Assembly: GCF_000427625.1 (NCBI RefSeq)
Contig: NZ_KE386569.1
Span: 931,376-995,375, forward strand
Length of the DNA: 64,000 bases
Source of the DNA: Methylobacter luteus IMV-B-3098
Lineage (GTDB): Bacteria; Pseudomonadota; Gammaproteobacteria; Methylococcales; Methylomonadaceae
Direction: 5' to 3'
Part shown: one piece after another, positions 45,550 to 55,341 of the stretch
Layout: each line of letters opens with the position of its first letter
How positions within the stretch are numbered: the stretch's first letter is position 1
Position numbers and translations under genes: made by a program
The notes under the pieces: generated by a model
Seen by the model: only the letters and a program-made list of their open reading frames with translations
What the model was told of the DNA's origin: nothing
The model's database searches: none

Positions 45550-46200
45550 ATGAGCATGACCTTAGTTATTGGCAACAAAAATTATTCTTCCTGGTCCCTG
45601 CGTCCCTGGCTGTTCTTGAAATACCATGGCATAGCCTTTGAGGAAATCAGAATACCGCTGTATCAGGCGGATTCTAAAAGCCGGATTCTTGGTTTTTCCC
45701 CATCAGGCAAAGTGCCGGGGTTGATCGATGGTGGACTCAAGGTCTGGGATTCGCTGGCTATTATGGAATATCTGGCCGAACGGTTCCCGGAAACGCAGGC
45801 TTGGCCTGAAGATCAAGCGGAAAGGGCGTTCGCGCGCTCGATATCGGCAGAGATGCACGCTGGTTTTACGGCTCTGCGTACGCATTGCGGCATGAATTGC
45901 CGACGATTGCCGGCGACTAAAAAAATGCCCGAAGAGGTATACAGGGATATCGAGCGTATCGGGCAAATCTGGCAGCAATGCCGGCAACAGCGCTGGGACA
46001 GGGGTCCCTGGCTGTTTGGCCAGTTTACAATTGCCGATGCCATGTTTGCGCCGGTGGCTTTGCGTTTTCATACGTATCAATTGAGTACCAACGCGGAAGC
46101 GCTAGGCTATGTAAATACGGTGCTTGAATATCCGGCCATCAGAGAATGGGTTGAAGCCGGCAAGCGTGAACTGGAAGTGATTCCTGCATTTGAGGACTAA
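45550..46200 (+). CDS. Glutathione S-transferase family protein
   Basis: 216 aa; AAAAGGAG upstream. Thioredoxin-like N-terminal domain with NKNYSSWSLRPWLFLKYHGI (the SxR active-site segment of this bacterial class), GKVPGLIDGGLKVWDSLAIMEYL (cis-Pro and glutathione-binding SLAI), then an all-helical C-terminal domain with FTIADAMFAPVALRF. Conjugates or reduces electrophiles with glutathione in the cytoplasm. Ends 2 bases before the N-acetyltransferase gene. Confidence 0.88.
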   Translation: MSMTLVIGNKNYSSWSLRPWLFLKYHGIAFEEIRIPLYQADSKSRILGFSPSGKVPGLIDGGLKVWDSLAIMEYLAERFPETQAWPEDQAERAFARSISAEMHAGFTALRTHCGMNCRRLPATKKMPEEVYRDIERIGQIWQQCRQQRWDRGPWLFGQFTIADAMFAPVALRFHTYQLSTNAEALGYVNTVLEYPAIREWVEAGKRELEVIPAFED

Positions 46201-46202
46201 TC

Positions 46203-47024
46203 ATGCCATTCAACAAAGAACAATACCTTAGCCGAATCGGCATCAGTCAGCCTCCGGCCACAGTAGAAGGGCTCGTCCGCTTGCAATCCGCACAACTTCA
46301 AGGCATCGCGTTTGAAAACATTGATCCGCTGTTGGGCGTTACTCCATGCTTGGAAACCGCTGCGATTATCCAAAAACTGATTTCTAAACAGCGAGGCGGT
46401 TATTGCTTCGAGCTGAACGGTTTGTTCGGGCAGGCCCTGAGTGCTTTTGGCTTTCACTATACGCCGATTCTGGCGCGTGTCCGTATGGGGCAGCCGGAAG
46501 GAGGGCCTCGCGCCCACCTGTGCTTTCTGGTCGAGACCGAAAGCGGCGTTTGGCTGGCCGATGCCGGTTTCGGCGGACCCGGATTTTCGATGCCTCTGCG
46601 ATTGGAGGCCGGGTTGGAACAAGCGATGGACGGAGAAACTTTCCGTCTCAGGCAAGATAGTCTGTTCGATGAACTGGTGGTGGAGAAATATACCCCGGAT
46701 GGCTGGTTTGCACTTTACGGATTTGACCGGGCTTCCGTCCGATACTGCGATCTGGAAGCCGCCAATGTGGTTTGTTCAAGCTGGAACCAATCGCCTTTCC
46801 CGTTTCATCTGATGATGAACCGGTGCATGCCGGGCGGGCGCGTCAGTCTTTTCGACACGAATCTCACTGAAATGCAATCCGGTAAGTCAGTGACACGCAT
46901 CATTGAAACGCCGGCAGAACTTGGCAAGATCATTCGTGACAATTTCGGCATTGAGATCGGACAGGCAAAACTGGAAGCCATTGCCGCGCGTTTGAACTTT
47001 GAACGTGATGAGGAATTGGCGTGA
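46203..47024 (+). CDS. Arylamine N-acetyltransferase
   Basis: 273 aa. The catalytic triad is visible: Cys68 in RGGYCFELN, His105 in PRAHLCFLV, Asp120 in VWLADAGFGG. FENIDPLLG near residue 38 is also conserved. It transfers an acetyl group from acetyl-CoA to arylamines or hydrazines. Sits 2 bases after the GST gene, so the two probably form a small detoxification operon. Confidence 0.9.
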   Translation: MPFNKEQYLSRIGISQPPATVEGLVRLQSAQLQGIAFENIDPLLGVTPCLETAAIIQKLISKQRGGYCFELNGLFGQALSAFGFHYTPILARVRMGQPEGGPRAHLCFLVETESGVWLADAGFGGPGFSMPLRLEAGLEQAMDGETFRLRQDSLFDELVVEKYTPDGWFALYGFDRASVRYCDLEAANVVCSSWNQSPFPFHLMMNRCMPGGRVSLFDTNLTEMQSGKSVTRIIETPAELGKIIRDNFGIEIGQAKLEAIAARLNFERDEELA

Positions 47025-47205
47025 GTACCGGATTAATGCCGCTAACGCCACTTTGGTTTTGAATGCTGTCGGGTGTCTCCTCTTCTCTTGCTTACTGTTT
47101 TTTCCTCATGCTTTGCGATCACAATAGAGCAGTTTGATCATCTAAGCTACTGTCTAATTTTTCGGGTCCATTTCTCCACCGACAGGCGTTGCGCGGAATT
47201 AGGTG

Positions 47206-47499
47206 TTATGACGCCTGATCCTCGCGCGTCATCCAGCGATCCCGTGGACGGGCGAGAAGCGGGGTGAGCTGGCGGATCGTTTCGGAATCCTGATATTTTT
47301 CCCGGACAGCGTCCGCATCCGCGCGGCTCTGCCATTTGGCGAGAGCGATGATGTGTCCCGGCGCATCCTGATCTATGAAAATCTGATGCGAAATATAGCC
47401 GTCAAAGCTCCGCATGTCCGACCATACCTGGCGCGTGAGGCGGAGGCCTTCTTCCTCTGTGCCGGGTTTCAGCCAGGTATCCCAAATTACCGTTATCAT
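47206..47499 (-). CDS. Antibiotic biosynthesis monooxygenase (ABM) domain protein
   Basis: 97 aa from ATG 47499, preceded by GGAG; the longer frame to 47553 has no ribosome site. Single ABM ferredoxin-like domain: TVIWDTWLKPGTEEEGLRLT, MRSFDGYISHQIFIDQ, HIIALAKWQSRADADAV. Family members are small heme-degrading or quinol-oxidising enzymes or of unknown role. Confidence 0.8.
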   Translation of the reverse strand: MITVIWDTWLKPGTEEEGLRLTRQVWSDMRSFDGYISHQIFIDQDAPGHIIALAKWQSRADADAVREKYQDSETIRQLTPLLARPRDRWMTREDQAS

Positions 47500-47619
47500 T
47501 GATTTTCTCCATTGTATTGTCGGCGCGATGCAATTTACCGTCCTAACGGACATCGTGGGTCGCCTGTTATTGATTCAACGCTGCTTTAGTCTTAAATGTG
47601 AAAATGGGGTTGAGTACGC

Positions 47620-47635
47620 AGGGTCTGGACCCTGG
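47620..47635. repeat. Small palindrome
   Basis: CAGGGTC-TG-GACCCTG, a 7-bp stem in the intergenic space between the ABM and DUF421 genes; no T-run, so its role is unclear. Confidence 0.4.
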
Positions 47636-47689
47636 CCCCGGGCATATCGTATCGTCAAATTGCCGGGTTAATCAACGTAGTCAGTGATT

Positions 47690-48205
47690 TCATTCGCCGC
47701 GCCGCGAAACGCCTTTCAATGATGTAAGCGCCTGTCCGTCCCGGCTGTGCAGGACTGTCATGCCGCCATCCGTCTCCAGTATAACGGCGGCGACGCTTTC
47801 CATGTCCGGCACGCCCTGCGATCGTATGGCGGCGCGCACTTCGTCTTCGGTGACGCGCTCGCGCCGCAGCGCATCATGGAGGAACCGTCCGCCGGAAAAC
47901 AGCAGTGTCGGCTCGGCTTTGACCAGATTGGACATATGGCGCGAACGCACTGACAGCCATGTAATGACGTATTGCAATCCGATCAGCAGCGTGAAGGCCG
48001 CAACGCCCTCGGCAAGGGCTATGTCCTTGGATAGCAGTACCGTCGCCAGGGTCGAGCCCAGCGCCACCGTCACGATCAAGTCGAAAGCATTCATTTTCGA
48101 CAACGTGCGCTTGCCTGAAATGCGCAATAAAAATACCAGAGACAGATAAGCCAATACCCCGACGATGACTACACGCAGTAAACCGAACCAATCGCTGAAA
48201 AACAT
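47690..48205 (-). CDS. DUF421 membrane protein (YetF-like)
   Basis: 171 aa. Three N-terminal hydrophobic spans (VVIVGVLAYLSLVFLLRISG; FDLIVTVALGSTLATVLLS; GVAAFTLLIGLQYVITWLS) are followed by the soluble domain with LVKAEPTLLFSGGRFLHDAL. Usual family length is about 160-230. Function unknown. Follows the DUF2254 gene by 12 bases. Confidence 0.85.
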   Translation of the reverse strand: MFFSDWFGLLRVVIVGVLAYLSLVFLLRISGKRTLSKMNAFDLIVTVALGSTLATVLLSKDIALAEGVAAFTLLIGLQYVITWLSVRSRHMSNLVKAEPTLLFSGGRFLHDALRRERVTEDEVRAAIRSQGVPDMESVAAVILETDGGMTVLHSRDGQALTSLKGVSRRGE

Positions 48206-48217
48206 GATTTACACCCC

Positions 48218-49555
48218 TTAGCTGCCGCTTTGAACCAAAGTTCTCAACGTTTTTTGAAGACAATCGGCCACGCGCCGCCGGTCGGTTTCATTAACGATCT
48301 GCGCGGCGTCCTCGCCGATGAGCCGGGCATGCTGAACCAACACGGTACGGTCGTGGTCGCGGTGCAAATCAGGCGCGATTTTGGCGATGATTTTGAGAAG
48401 ATTCAGCATCACATCGGGATTGTCCGCGCCGTAAAGGCGAATCTGGTCGAAAGCGGCATGCGCCAGTTCCTCGAAATCGAGCGTGCAGGCTACTACGCGC
48501 AACCGGCCGTCTTCATCCTGACGCAGCACCGTCGGCAGTTCGCGTCTTGCCACGCCGCGCAGCGACGCGCCCAGCCAGTCGATGCAGGTCAGGGCGGTGT
48601 ATGGTTCATTGATGCCCGGCGAAAGCGCGTGGGCCGCGATTTCGACCAATTGCTGCACGATGTACAGCGCGTCCTGGTGCGGCGTGCGGTGCCGTCCCAG
48701 GCTGAAGCAAGCTTGCAAGCGGCTTTCAATGTCATCGGTCACGCTCGAAGCCGGCAGCGCGCGCAACAAGGGTTCCTCGTTCGTTACAAAAGCGCCGGGG
48801 CGTTTTTCCAGTTTCAGTATCAGATCATGTTGAGCCGCCAGACGCATTAACAGTTCGTCGTCCACGCCCTGCAAGTAGCCGTTGTTCGACGATGTCACGA
48901 CATGCGCGGCCTGCCATCGGCCTTCATCAGGCAGCTGGCAGAGATTGGCATCGTCGCTTTGCGGCTGCCCGATATGTTCGGGAAAGAGAACCGGCAGCGA
49001 TTTTTGAAAATCCGTGCCCACATCGGCGATAAGATTTTCGGCCTGAATGTTTTGCGAGACATGGTGAATGAAATAGATCAGCACCGCCAGCGACGCCAGC
49101 GCCAGCAACATGCCGATGTTCACCGAAAGATACGGTACGAAGCTCGATTCCTCGATCGAGCGTTCCGAGCGCACCGTTCGCAACACGAGCAGGGAGTAGA
49201 CAAAGGTGGCGATAAAGGTGCCGAGCGTGAATTGAACACCCCGGTCGGAAGTAAAGTTTCGCAGTACGCGCGGCCCGAAATGCGATGAAGTTTGCGCCAG
49301 CGCCGTCACGGTCAGCGAAAACACGATCGAAACCACCGTCATGATGGAGCCGGCGACGACCGATAACACGCTGCGGGCTCCTTCGGCGCCGCCCGACCAG
49401 ACCCAGCCCATATCATGCACCCAATCGCTGCCGATGGCCTGGTCGATGGCAACGCTGCCCAGCGCAGCGCCTGCCGCGAGCAGGGCCATCAACGCCGGCA
49501 GAAACCAGAATGAGTCGGTCAGGACATCACGGATTTTGATCAGTTGTAGTTTCAT
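48218..49555 (-). CDS. DUF2254 membrane protein
   Basis: 445 aa. Four membrane spans in the first ~150 residues (FLPALMALLAAGAALGSVAI; SVVAGSIMTVVSIVFSLTVT), then a long soluble domain with ALSPGINEPYTALTCIDWLG, a strong family signature, and ARRELPTVLRQDEDGRLRVV. Function unknown. Its start overlaps the end of the MscS gene by 29 bases, indicating coupled translation. Confidence 0.86.
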   Translation of the reverse strand: MKLQLIKIRDVLTDSFWFLPALMALLAAGAALGSVAIDQAIGSDWVHDMGWVWSGGAEGARSVLSVVAGSIMTVVSIVFSLTVTALAQTSSHFGPRVLRNFTSDRGVQFTLGTFIATFVYSLLVLRTVRSERSIEESSFVPYLSVNIGMLLALASLAVLIYFIHHVSQNIQAENLIADVGTDFQKSLPVLFPEHIGQPQSDDANLCQLPDEGRWQAAHVVTSSNNGYLQGVDDELLMRLAAQHDLILKLEKRPGAFVTNEEPLLRALPASSVTDDIESRLQACFSLGRHRTPHQDALYIVQQLVEIAAHALSPGINEPYTALTCIDWLGASLRGVARRELPTVLRQDEDGRLRVVACTLDFEELAHAAFDQIRLYGADNPDVMLNLLKIIAKIAPDLHRDHDRTVLVQHARLIGEDAAQIVNETDRRRVADCLQKTLRTLVQSGS

Positions 49556-50537
49556 GAGGCTTGGCGTTCTGTTCTTCTGAATGGGCCTTTTTCAAACCGC
49601 GCAGCGCATCGACGATGCGCGCCGGCCGCGGAGCCTGGCTTTTGCCTTGCGGCCAGCCCTCGCGCTGGCGAGAACGGTCGCCGTCGGTTTCCTCCGTCTG
49701 GTCGTGGAAAAGAATCTGCTGCGTCGGGAACGGCAAATCGAAGCCTTCGGATAACAGCGCGTTGACTACTTTTTCCAGGACGACATCCTGCGCGTTGAGA
49801 CTTTCGAACCGGCGCGGCGGCTGCACCCACCAGCGCAAACGGATGTTGACGCTGCTGTCGGCCAGTGCGACGACCAGGGCATCGGGCGGGGGATCGTCAA
49901 GCACCTCGGGAATCTCGCGCACGGTATCGAGCAGGATGCGCTTAGCGCGGACGATATCATCGCCGTATCCGATACTGATGTCGTACTGCAGGCGTCGTTT
50001 CTTATAGGCGGTGTTTACCGTAACCGCGTTAGTGAAAAGATTGGAATTGGGAATCACGACACGCCGGCCGTCATAGGTTTTGATGAATGTGGCGCGAGTC
50101 TGAATGTCCTCGACCGTGCCCTCGAAATCGTTAAGGATGATCTGGTCGCCGATACGGAAGGGTTCGGCCAGAAGCAGCAGAATCCCGGCCAGAAAATTTT
50201 GCAGGATATCGCGGAACGCAAAGCCGATGGCGACGCTGGACAGTCCCAGAATATTGACCAGTTCGCCTGGCGTAAAGCCGGGAATGGCGATGACAAGGGC
50301 AATGAGCAAGCCAATGAAGATAATCACGCCATAACTGAGCCGGCCCATCACCAGACCCAGGTTATAGTGGCGGCGGTTGCGCTGCGTGATGGCGCGCACG
50401 GTCGCGCGGATACCCTTGCCGATGAACAGAAAAATGATAAAGACAACGACAGCGATAGCAAAATAGGGCAGCCTTTCGATAAAGCCGTTAACCATTGCCT
50501 GCACGGACCCGGTTGCTTCGCTAAGGTTGAACTTCAT
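49527..50537 (-). CDS. MscS-type mechanosensitive channel
   Basis: 336 aa. Two or three N-terminal spans, then the pore helix and beta domain: ILGLSSVAIGFAFRDILQNF with its Gly/Ala spacing, LLLLAEPFRIGDQIILNDFE, and VVIPNSNLFTNAVTVNTAY. It releases solutes on hypo-osmotic shock. A charged C-terminal tail (DQTEETDGDRSRQREGWPQG) extends past the usual end. First gene of the MscS-DUF2254-DUF421 operon. Confidence 0.88.
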   Translation of the reverse strand: MKFNLSEATGSVQAMVNGFIERLPYFAIAVVVFIIFLFIGKGIRATVRAITQRNRRHYNLGLVMGRLSYGVIIFIGLLIALVIAIPGFTPGELVNILGLSSVAIGFAFRDILQNFLAGILLLLAEPFRIGDQIILNDFEGTVEDIQTRATFIKTYDGRRVVIPNSNLFTNAVTVNTAYKKRRLQYDISIGYGDDIVRAKRILLDTVREIPEVLDDPPPDALVVALADSSVNIRLRWWVQPPRRFESLNAQDVVLEKVVNALLSEGFDLPFPTQQILFHDQTEETDGDRSRQREGWPQGKSQAPRPARIVDALRGLKKAHSEEQNAKPHETTTDQNP

Positions 50538-51166
50538 AACCTGCCTCCATAACAGTTTTTACGGCAAGGAGACCGTTTGGGACGGGATGCGGCCGCCCGG
50601 TTGCCGAATTGCCCGGGCTGAACAGGGAGATTTCATCTGTTTCCATCAATATCGGAGGCCCGGATGTTCAGCCGCTCCAAGAATCCGGTCGTGTTTACCT
50701 TATCTCTCCCGTTTTTGCATCATGTTATCGGAGCCTCTCGTAAAAGCGCTCACGCCGGCCCAAGGAAACCGTATTTTTGGACAGGGCGGCCGCAGGTAAA
50801 TTCCGCCTACTGTGCGCGGCTTTATGCCAACCGGACTTCTCCTTGCCAGACAGCGCAAAAAATAGCGTTCGGTTGCTTCAATTCAGGTGCCCGGAAATGC
50901 AGCCATGCCGACGCTTCGGGTTGAACAAATCAACAAAAATTAAAGGCTGAAGTGGCCAATTTTCTTAATAAATTAAGAGGTTGTAAAATCAATAATGTAG
51001 AGGCTGAATATAAGTTTTTGTATATTAGCTTATTAGGAATATATTAACTTCATCCAGGGAGCGCTACCCGGATGCGAATGGGCGATCAACCTGTTCAGGA
51101 GCTGATCCTGTACATCAAATTACAGTGGTTGTGCGTATCTATAATTATTCAATGAAGGAATATCCT
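50538..51166. other. Intergenic region
   Basis: About 630 bases between divergent units. GC-rich near 50538-50900, with no supported gene, then sharply AT-rich from about 50935, where the promoter of the large secreted-protein gene probably lies. Confidence 0.55.
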
Positions 51167-54100
51167 ATGAATATTCTAAAAATAAAAAGACAGCAAAGGG
51201 GACATAGACTAATTGCCACCACGCTGCTGATGTTGGGAGCTGGTCAGGCTTTAGCTGATGACGGCGAGCTGGTCAGAAAGAGTATGTCGAAGGAAAGCGG
51301 CAATACGCCCGTCGCCAGCCATGTTCCGGAGGCCGAGCATGCCTTTACCGACATGATGAAGTTCTATGTGCCGGCCCAGGCCGCAGACGGCACGGTTGCC
51401 CCTGTCGAATACAAAAAAGACGACGGCACTACCGTGGAGACCCGGGACAAAGTCAAACCCTTGATAAGCACTTATATCTACGGCCCCGTCGAATCGGTGG
51501 AAGGCATCGGGTTTGTCGGGCATGGCAAGCGCGAGGCCTATGGTGCGGTGAGTCTGGACGACGGCAAAACCTGGAAGTCCACCAACCTGTCCGAATCCGC
51601 CGACAAGAGCTCCAGCGATGTGATCCGGACCGATATTCCGCTGTTCGGCGAAAGCGGCGCCTATCCGGGCGACGTGACCAACGTGCAGTTCTTCCAGGCG
51701 ATGGCGGGCAATCGCGCGCTGGCCGTCTGGCCCAGCCGCTATTGCGATACAGGCGAGCCCAACTATGCACTTGCCAGCAGCAATCCTGCCCGCCGCGACG
51801 CCATAGCCGCCAGGTTGGGCATTGACCTTGCGGCGCCTTCGCCCGATGACCTGTATCTGGTCGACATGTTCGGCGTCAAGGGTAATCAGGGGTTTGTCGA
51901 TTATGCCGAAGACAAATTCGAGCCGAACCATCCGGTCGGCCAAGTGCCTTTCTCCTGCTTGTGGGCGGCGCGCGGTGTTCTGGTGCAGGGCAACGACCCG
52001 CGTACCGAAGCGGCGGAATCCAGTTACATGCTGTGGTACAAGGCTGAAAGGCTGACTTCCGGCACGCGCGACGTGGCCCGTATTGAGGCCGAATGTCAGG
52101 AAGGCGCCGGTTGCGCCATAACCTGGCAGGAGGATCCCGAAGGGTTGCGCCCCGGCCAGGGCGAAGGTCCCGGCGAAGGCTGGAGCGGCGCCATTGCCAA
52201 CAGCCAGACCGACGTCTGGTATTCCTATTTGCCCTGGGAGCATTTCGATACGGTGCAGAAACCCGACGACAACGGCGCGACCTTGCTGACGCTGCCGGAG
52301 TACCTGGCCTCGGGCGATACCTCTAAGCCCCAGGCGGGCATCCCTTTCGCGATGCCCATGCGGGTGACCGACAATGCGCGCTGCAACGTTACCAATCCGC
52401 AGCCTTACTGTAACGGCTCGGCGATTGCGGAAAATCATCCGGATGTCTTGAATCCGTTGCTCTATGGGCTGAAGGACATGTGTAAGACGACCATCCAGAT
52501 TCCGACCGGAAAACAAGGCAAATTATCCGACATCTGCGTCACCGAGGACGGCCTGCCGCTGGTCGGCAACATTGCCGCGACCCGTCCGCGCATGTCGCTG
52601 CACGGTTACGACAGCAATAAGGACGGCATCAAGGACAGCGCGTTCGTAGTGTTCATCAGCGAGGAATCCAAGGGTCTGGGCGCTTTCGGCTTTACCGAGG
52701 ATCAGGCGGCCGGCGTGCCGTGCGATCCTGAAGTCGACGACAACTGCCTGACCTTCGACGAAGGCAAGAATATCTGGTACTACTCGTTCAACATGGCGTT
52801 GACCGGCGACAAGGCCGGCAAATTCGCCGGCAAGACCAATCCGGACAGCCTGGTTGCCAATCTGGCAGGGCACGGCAACATTCTCAACCAGCCGGAAGTC
52901 AACTGGCAGACCGGCGAGTTTTATCCGGTGCGCAATACGTCCGACCTCTGGAACTTCGGCGCCTTTAACTACGAGCTGTGGAATACCGAGATCGCGCGTC
53001 GGGGCAGCCTGTTGATTCAGGATATCGCCAAGGCCGAAGCCAGCCGGAGCCGTTTGCTGGCGCTGCCGTCCTGGAAACAGGGCGTCATGAATCAGGGCGG
53101 ACCGGCCGATGTGATGGTGCGCAGAATCCTGGCGCCTAGCAGTTGGCTCAATAAAAGCGTCAACCCTTACGCTTTCCGCAACATGGAGTGCAAAACCAAG
53201 CGTTATGGACGCGGCAAGGACGGCAAGCCGATGAATCCTTACTATCCGGACGGCCTATGCCTGGATACCCCGATCAATCTCTCGGCAGCGATACCGGATA
53301 CCTGCACCGACTCTCAGGCGGGCGGCGATGCCCCTTGTCCTCAAGTGGATTTGAGCCAGGGCAAGACATTCGGCATCGGCAATACCAACCCTGTCCTTGA
53401 AGGCAATCAGGTTGAACCGAACACCACCAAAGTACTGAGCTGGCATCAATGTCCGGCCTCATTCACCACGGTGAGCGGAACGACGCTGAACTGCCAGAAC
53501 GACCTCAGAACCGATGCATCCACGCTGTTCGACCAATCCTGGTACAACCCGCTGGATGTGGCCAAGGGTCATCGCGGTTATCTGGACGGGGATTTCGTGA
53601 TGATGCTTTATGCCTGGTCGCCCAACTGGCGTCTCAATGCGAAAGGCAGCGACCGTTACGAGCTTTACATCCGTCGTTCCTTTGACGGCGGCAGCACCTG
53701 GGGCACACTGCCTAAAAATTACCGGCATCACGACAAGTCAAGATGGGCTGGCACGGGTACTGTGACCTGCGAGACGTTCCGTGCAACCGAAACAGGAACC
53801 GGAGAACCAGTCGAACCGCGTGTCTGCAATCAGTACGCGGCAGGTGCGCCTGAACAGGCGCGCAACGTCACGCAAATCAAGTCCATGAGAACCACGACAC
53901 TGGATCCGCGTTTTGCGGCGACAGCGGAAAGCATCACTTCGGACTTGTTTGGCGCCGGCATTCCCAATATCGGCGGCGAGGACTTGCGGGATCCGTCACG
54001 CTACTTCATCGTCTACGAGACCGGAGACAACACCACCACGGCGCTGGGCGAACCTGAGCCGCTGGACTTGTTCTACAGCCGTGCGGTCATGTTCGGCGAG

Positions 54101-54436
54101 AACTATCAGGTCTGGGCGGAGGAGCATGATTTGACGCAGTGCTACCCTTCCAATCCGCAAGGCAATGTCGTACCGGCGGAGCATGAAAGCTCAGGCTTCT
54201 GCAACGAGTTCGATCAGCTTGACCAGGGCATCAAGGGGCTGGAAGCCAGCGAGGCAAGTCTTGGCGCGAATTCCGGCGGCGAGTTCATGTACGGCGTCTG
54301 GGCTCAGTTGCAGGCCGGCGATGAGGCGGCGGCCGAGTCCGACGCCATGGCGCGCAGGGTTTGGTGGCTCGACGACTACATCCCGCTCGATGCCTGGGTG
54401 TTTGGTCAGAGCGCCGGAACGCCGGAAAATCCCTGA
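51167..54436 (+). CDS. Large Cys-rich secreted protein, choice-of-anchor O-like
   Basis: 1089 aa from ATG 51167, with GAAGGA before it; ATG 51152 is an alternative. Signal peptide: RLIATTLLMLGAGQALA. The mature protein has sialidase/BNR-like turns (GAVSLDDGKTWKSTNLSESA; RRSFDGGSTWGTLPKNYRHH), repeated far apart, many Cys residues, mostly in pairs (CNVTNPQPYC; CKTTIQIP; CPASFTTVSGTTLNC), and a calcium-loop-like YDSNKDGIKDSAFVVF. It recalls proteins named choice-of-anchor O in methanotroph-like genomes, although no sorting tail is present here. Probably a periplasmic or surface beta-propeller; function unknown. Confidence 0.7.
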   Translation: MNILKIKRQQRGHRLIATTLLMLGAGQALADDGELVRKSMSKESGNTPVASHVPEAEHAFTDMMKFYVPAQAADGTVAPVEYKKDDGTTVETRDKVKPLISTYIYGPVESVEGIGFVGHGKREAYGAVSLDDGKTWKSTNLSESADKSSSDVIRTDIPLFGESGAYPGDVTNVQFFQAMAGNRALAVWPSRYCDTGEPNYALASSNPARRDAIAARLGIDLAAPSPDDLYLVDMFGVKGNQGFVDYAEDKFEPNHPVGQVPFSCLWAARGVLVQGNDPRTEAAESSYMLWYKAERLTSGTRDVARIEAECQEGAGCAITWQEDPEGLRPGQGEGPGEGWSGAIANSQTDVWYSYLPWEHFDTVQKPDDNGATLLTLPEYLASGDTSKPQAGIPFAMPMRVTDNARCNVTNPQPYCNGSAIAENHPDVLNPLLYGLKDMCKTTIQIPTGKQGKLSDICVTEDGLPLVGNIAATRPRMSLHGYDSNKDGIKDSAFVVFISEESKGLGAFGFTEDQAAGVPCDPEVDDNCLTFDEGKNIWYYSFNMALTGDKAGKFAGKTNPDSLVANLAGHGNILNQPEVNWQTGEFYPVRNTSDLWNFGAFNYELWNTEIARRGSLLIQDIAKAEASRSRLLALPSWKQGVMNQGGPADVMVRRILAPSSWLNKSVNPYAFRNMECKTKRYGRGKDGKPMNPYYPDGLCLDTPINLSAAIPDTCTDSQAGGDAPCPQVDLSQGKTFGIGNTNPVLEGNQVEPNTTKVLSWHQCPASFTTVSGTTLNCQNDLRTDASTLFDQSWYNPLDVAKGHRGYLDGDFVMMLYAWSPNWRLNAKGSDRYELYIRRSFDGGSTWGTLPKNYRHHDKSRWAGTGTVTCETFRATETGTGEPVEPRVCNQYAAGAPEQARNVTQIKSMRTTTLDPRFAATAESITSDLFGAGIPNIGGEDLRDPSRYFIVYETGDNTTTALGEPEPLDLFYSRAVMFGENYQVWAEEHDLTQCYPSNPQGNVVPAEHESSGFCNEFDQLDQGIKGLEASEASLGANSGGEFMYGVWAQLQAGDEAAAESDAMARRVWWLDDYIPLDAWVFGQSAGTPENP

Positions 54437-54490
54437 ACGGAGGCAGTTTTTGGTAAAGCATTCGGAGAATAACTGAAACTTTGCCAAATG

Positions 54491-54522
54491 ACGGCGGATC
54501 GATGCCGGCATCGATCCGCCGT
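54491..54522 (+). terminator. Terminator hairpin after the large secreted-protein gene
   Basis: A perfect 32-base palindrome with arms ACGGCGGATCGATGCC and GGCATCGATCCGCCGT, 55 bases past the stop. No immediate T-run (AATTTTTA follows 16 bases later), so termination may be partial. Confidence 0.65.
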
Positions 54523-54556
54523 CGATTCGGTTCAACCAATTTTTATTGCCCTTATG

Positions 54557-54574
54557 CCGGGTTGATCAACCCGG
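54557..54574. repeat. Palindrome upstream of the Gln/Arg-rich gene
   Basis: CCGGGTTGATCAACCCGG is a perfect 18-base palindrome six bases before the GGAGG ribosome site. It could be an operator or could fold in the leader RNA next to the ribosome site. Confidence 0.5.
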
Positions 54575-54589
54575 TCTGTGGAGGAAGTT

Positions 54590-55063
54590 ATGCACAGCAA
54601 GCAAATGGTTAAAGTATTAATGATCGTCTCTGCATTAGCATTCGCGGCATCCGGCCAGGCCGGTGGCGGCGGGGCGGGCAGGGGCGGCGCGCAACGCATG
54701 GGCGGAGGTTTCGGCCCGCAACAGGGACAGGGCCGCCAGGAACAGATGCGCCAGCGTCACGAATATCAAATGCCCGAAAGAGCGCAAGAGCAGCAGAGGC
54801 GATCTGAAGGACAGGGCGACAACCCGCCGGGGCAGTTTCAGGAAAGACGGGAGCAGCAAATCCGGGAAAGAATCCATCAGGATCAGGGCAGCAGCCAGCA
54901 GATCCGTGAGCGTAACGAACAGCAAATCAGGGAGAGAATTGAGCAGCCGGGCATGGAGCAGCGGCAGCAGCAAATGGAAAACATCCATCAGCGAACCGAA
55001 GATAAAGCCAGAGGCGATGTGCCCGGTGCTCAAAAGCGCTGGTGGTGGCCATTCGACGAATAA
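54590..55063 (+). CDS. Gln/Arg/Glu-rich small secreted protein
   Basis: 157 aa from ATG 54590, GGAGG 5 bases upstream; the longer start at 54578 lies on the ribosome site. Signal peptide ends about ASGQA. Then a Gly-rich segment (GGGGAGRGGAQRMGGGFGPQ) and repeats around REQQIRERI (EQQIRERIHQ, SQQIRERNEQ, EQQIRERIEQ), which form a highly charged helix. Ends RWWWPFDE. No family recognised; it may bind metal, nucleic acid or polysaccharide in the periplasm. Follows the large Cys-rich protein gene. Confidence 0.65.
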   Translation: MHSKQMVKVLMIVSALAFAASGQAGGGGAGRGGAQRMGGGFGPQQGQGRQEQMRQRHEYQMPERAQEQQRRSEGQGDNPPGQFQERREQQIRERIHQDQGSSQQIRERNEQQIRERIEQPGMEQRQQQMENIHQRTEDKARGDVPGAQKRWWWPFDE

Positions 55064-55085
55064 AATTTTATCTCCCGATTGAGTG

Positions 55086-55126
55086 AAAGGGCGAAGCACG
55101 GCGGGTGCTTCGCCCTTTTTTGTTTT
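55086..55126 (+). terminator. Rho-independent terminator
   Basis: Stem AAAGGGCGAAGCAC / GTGCTTCGCCCTTT with a 5-base loop, followed by TTTTTT-rich sequence. Ends the Gln/Arg-rich gene. Confidence 0.9.
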
Positions 55127-55341
55127 AAATGTTTATCACTTTAAGCCTGCTCGCCTTTCAGGTATTGGCCGGAAAAAAGCGATTGTTCTGCTGAATTCCT
55201 GGAACTGATTGTGCGCTGCAGCACTCGATTGAAGTAATGAATGGCAAGGCTGATAGTCGGTCTAATGATTAAGTTATCGGCATTGTCAGATAAAAATAAT
55301 GCTTAAGCTGAGCGGACCGCTCAGCTGTGAGGGGAGATTCC

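Noticed and set aside
51251-52516. 421-codon minus-strand frame opposite the large secreted-protein gene
   Set aside because: Long only because of GC-biased codons on the plus strand; composition is that of an antisense shadow.
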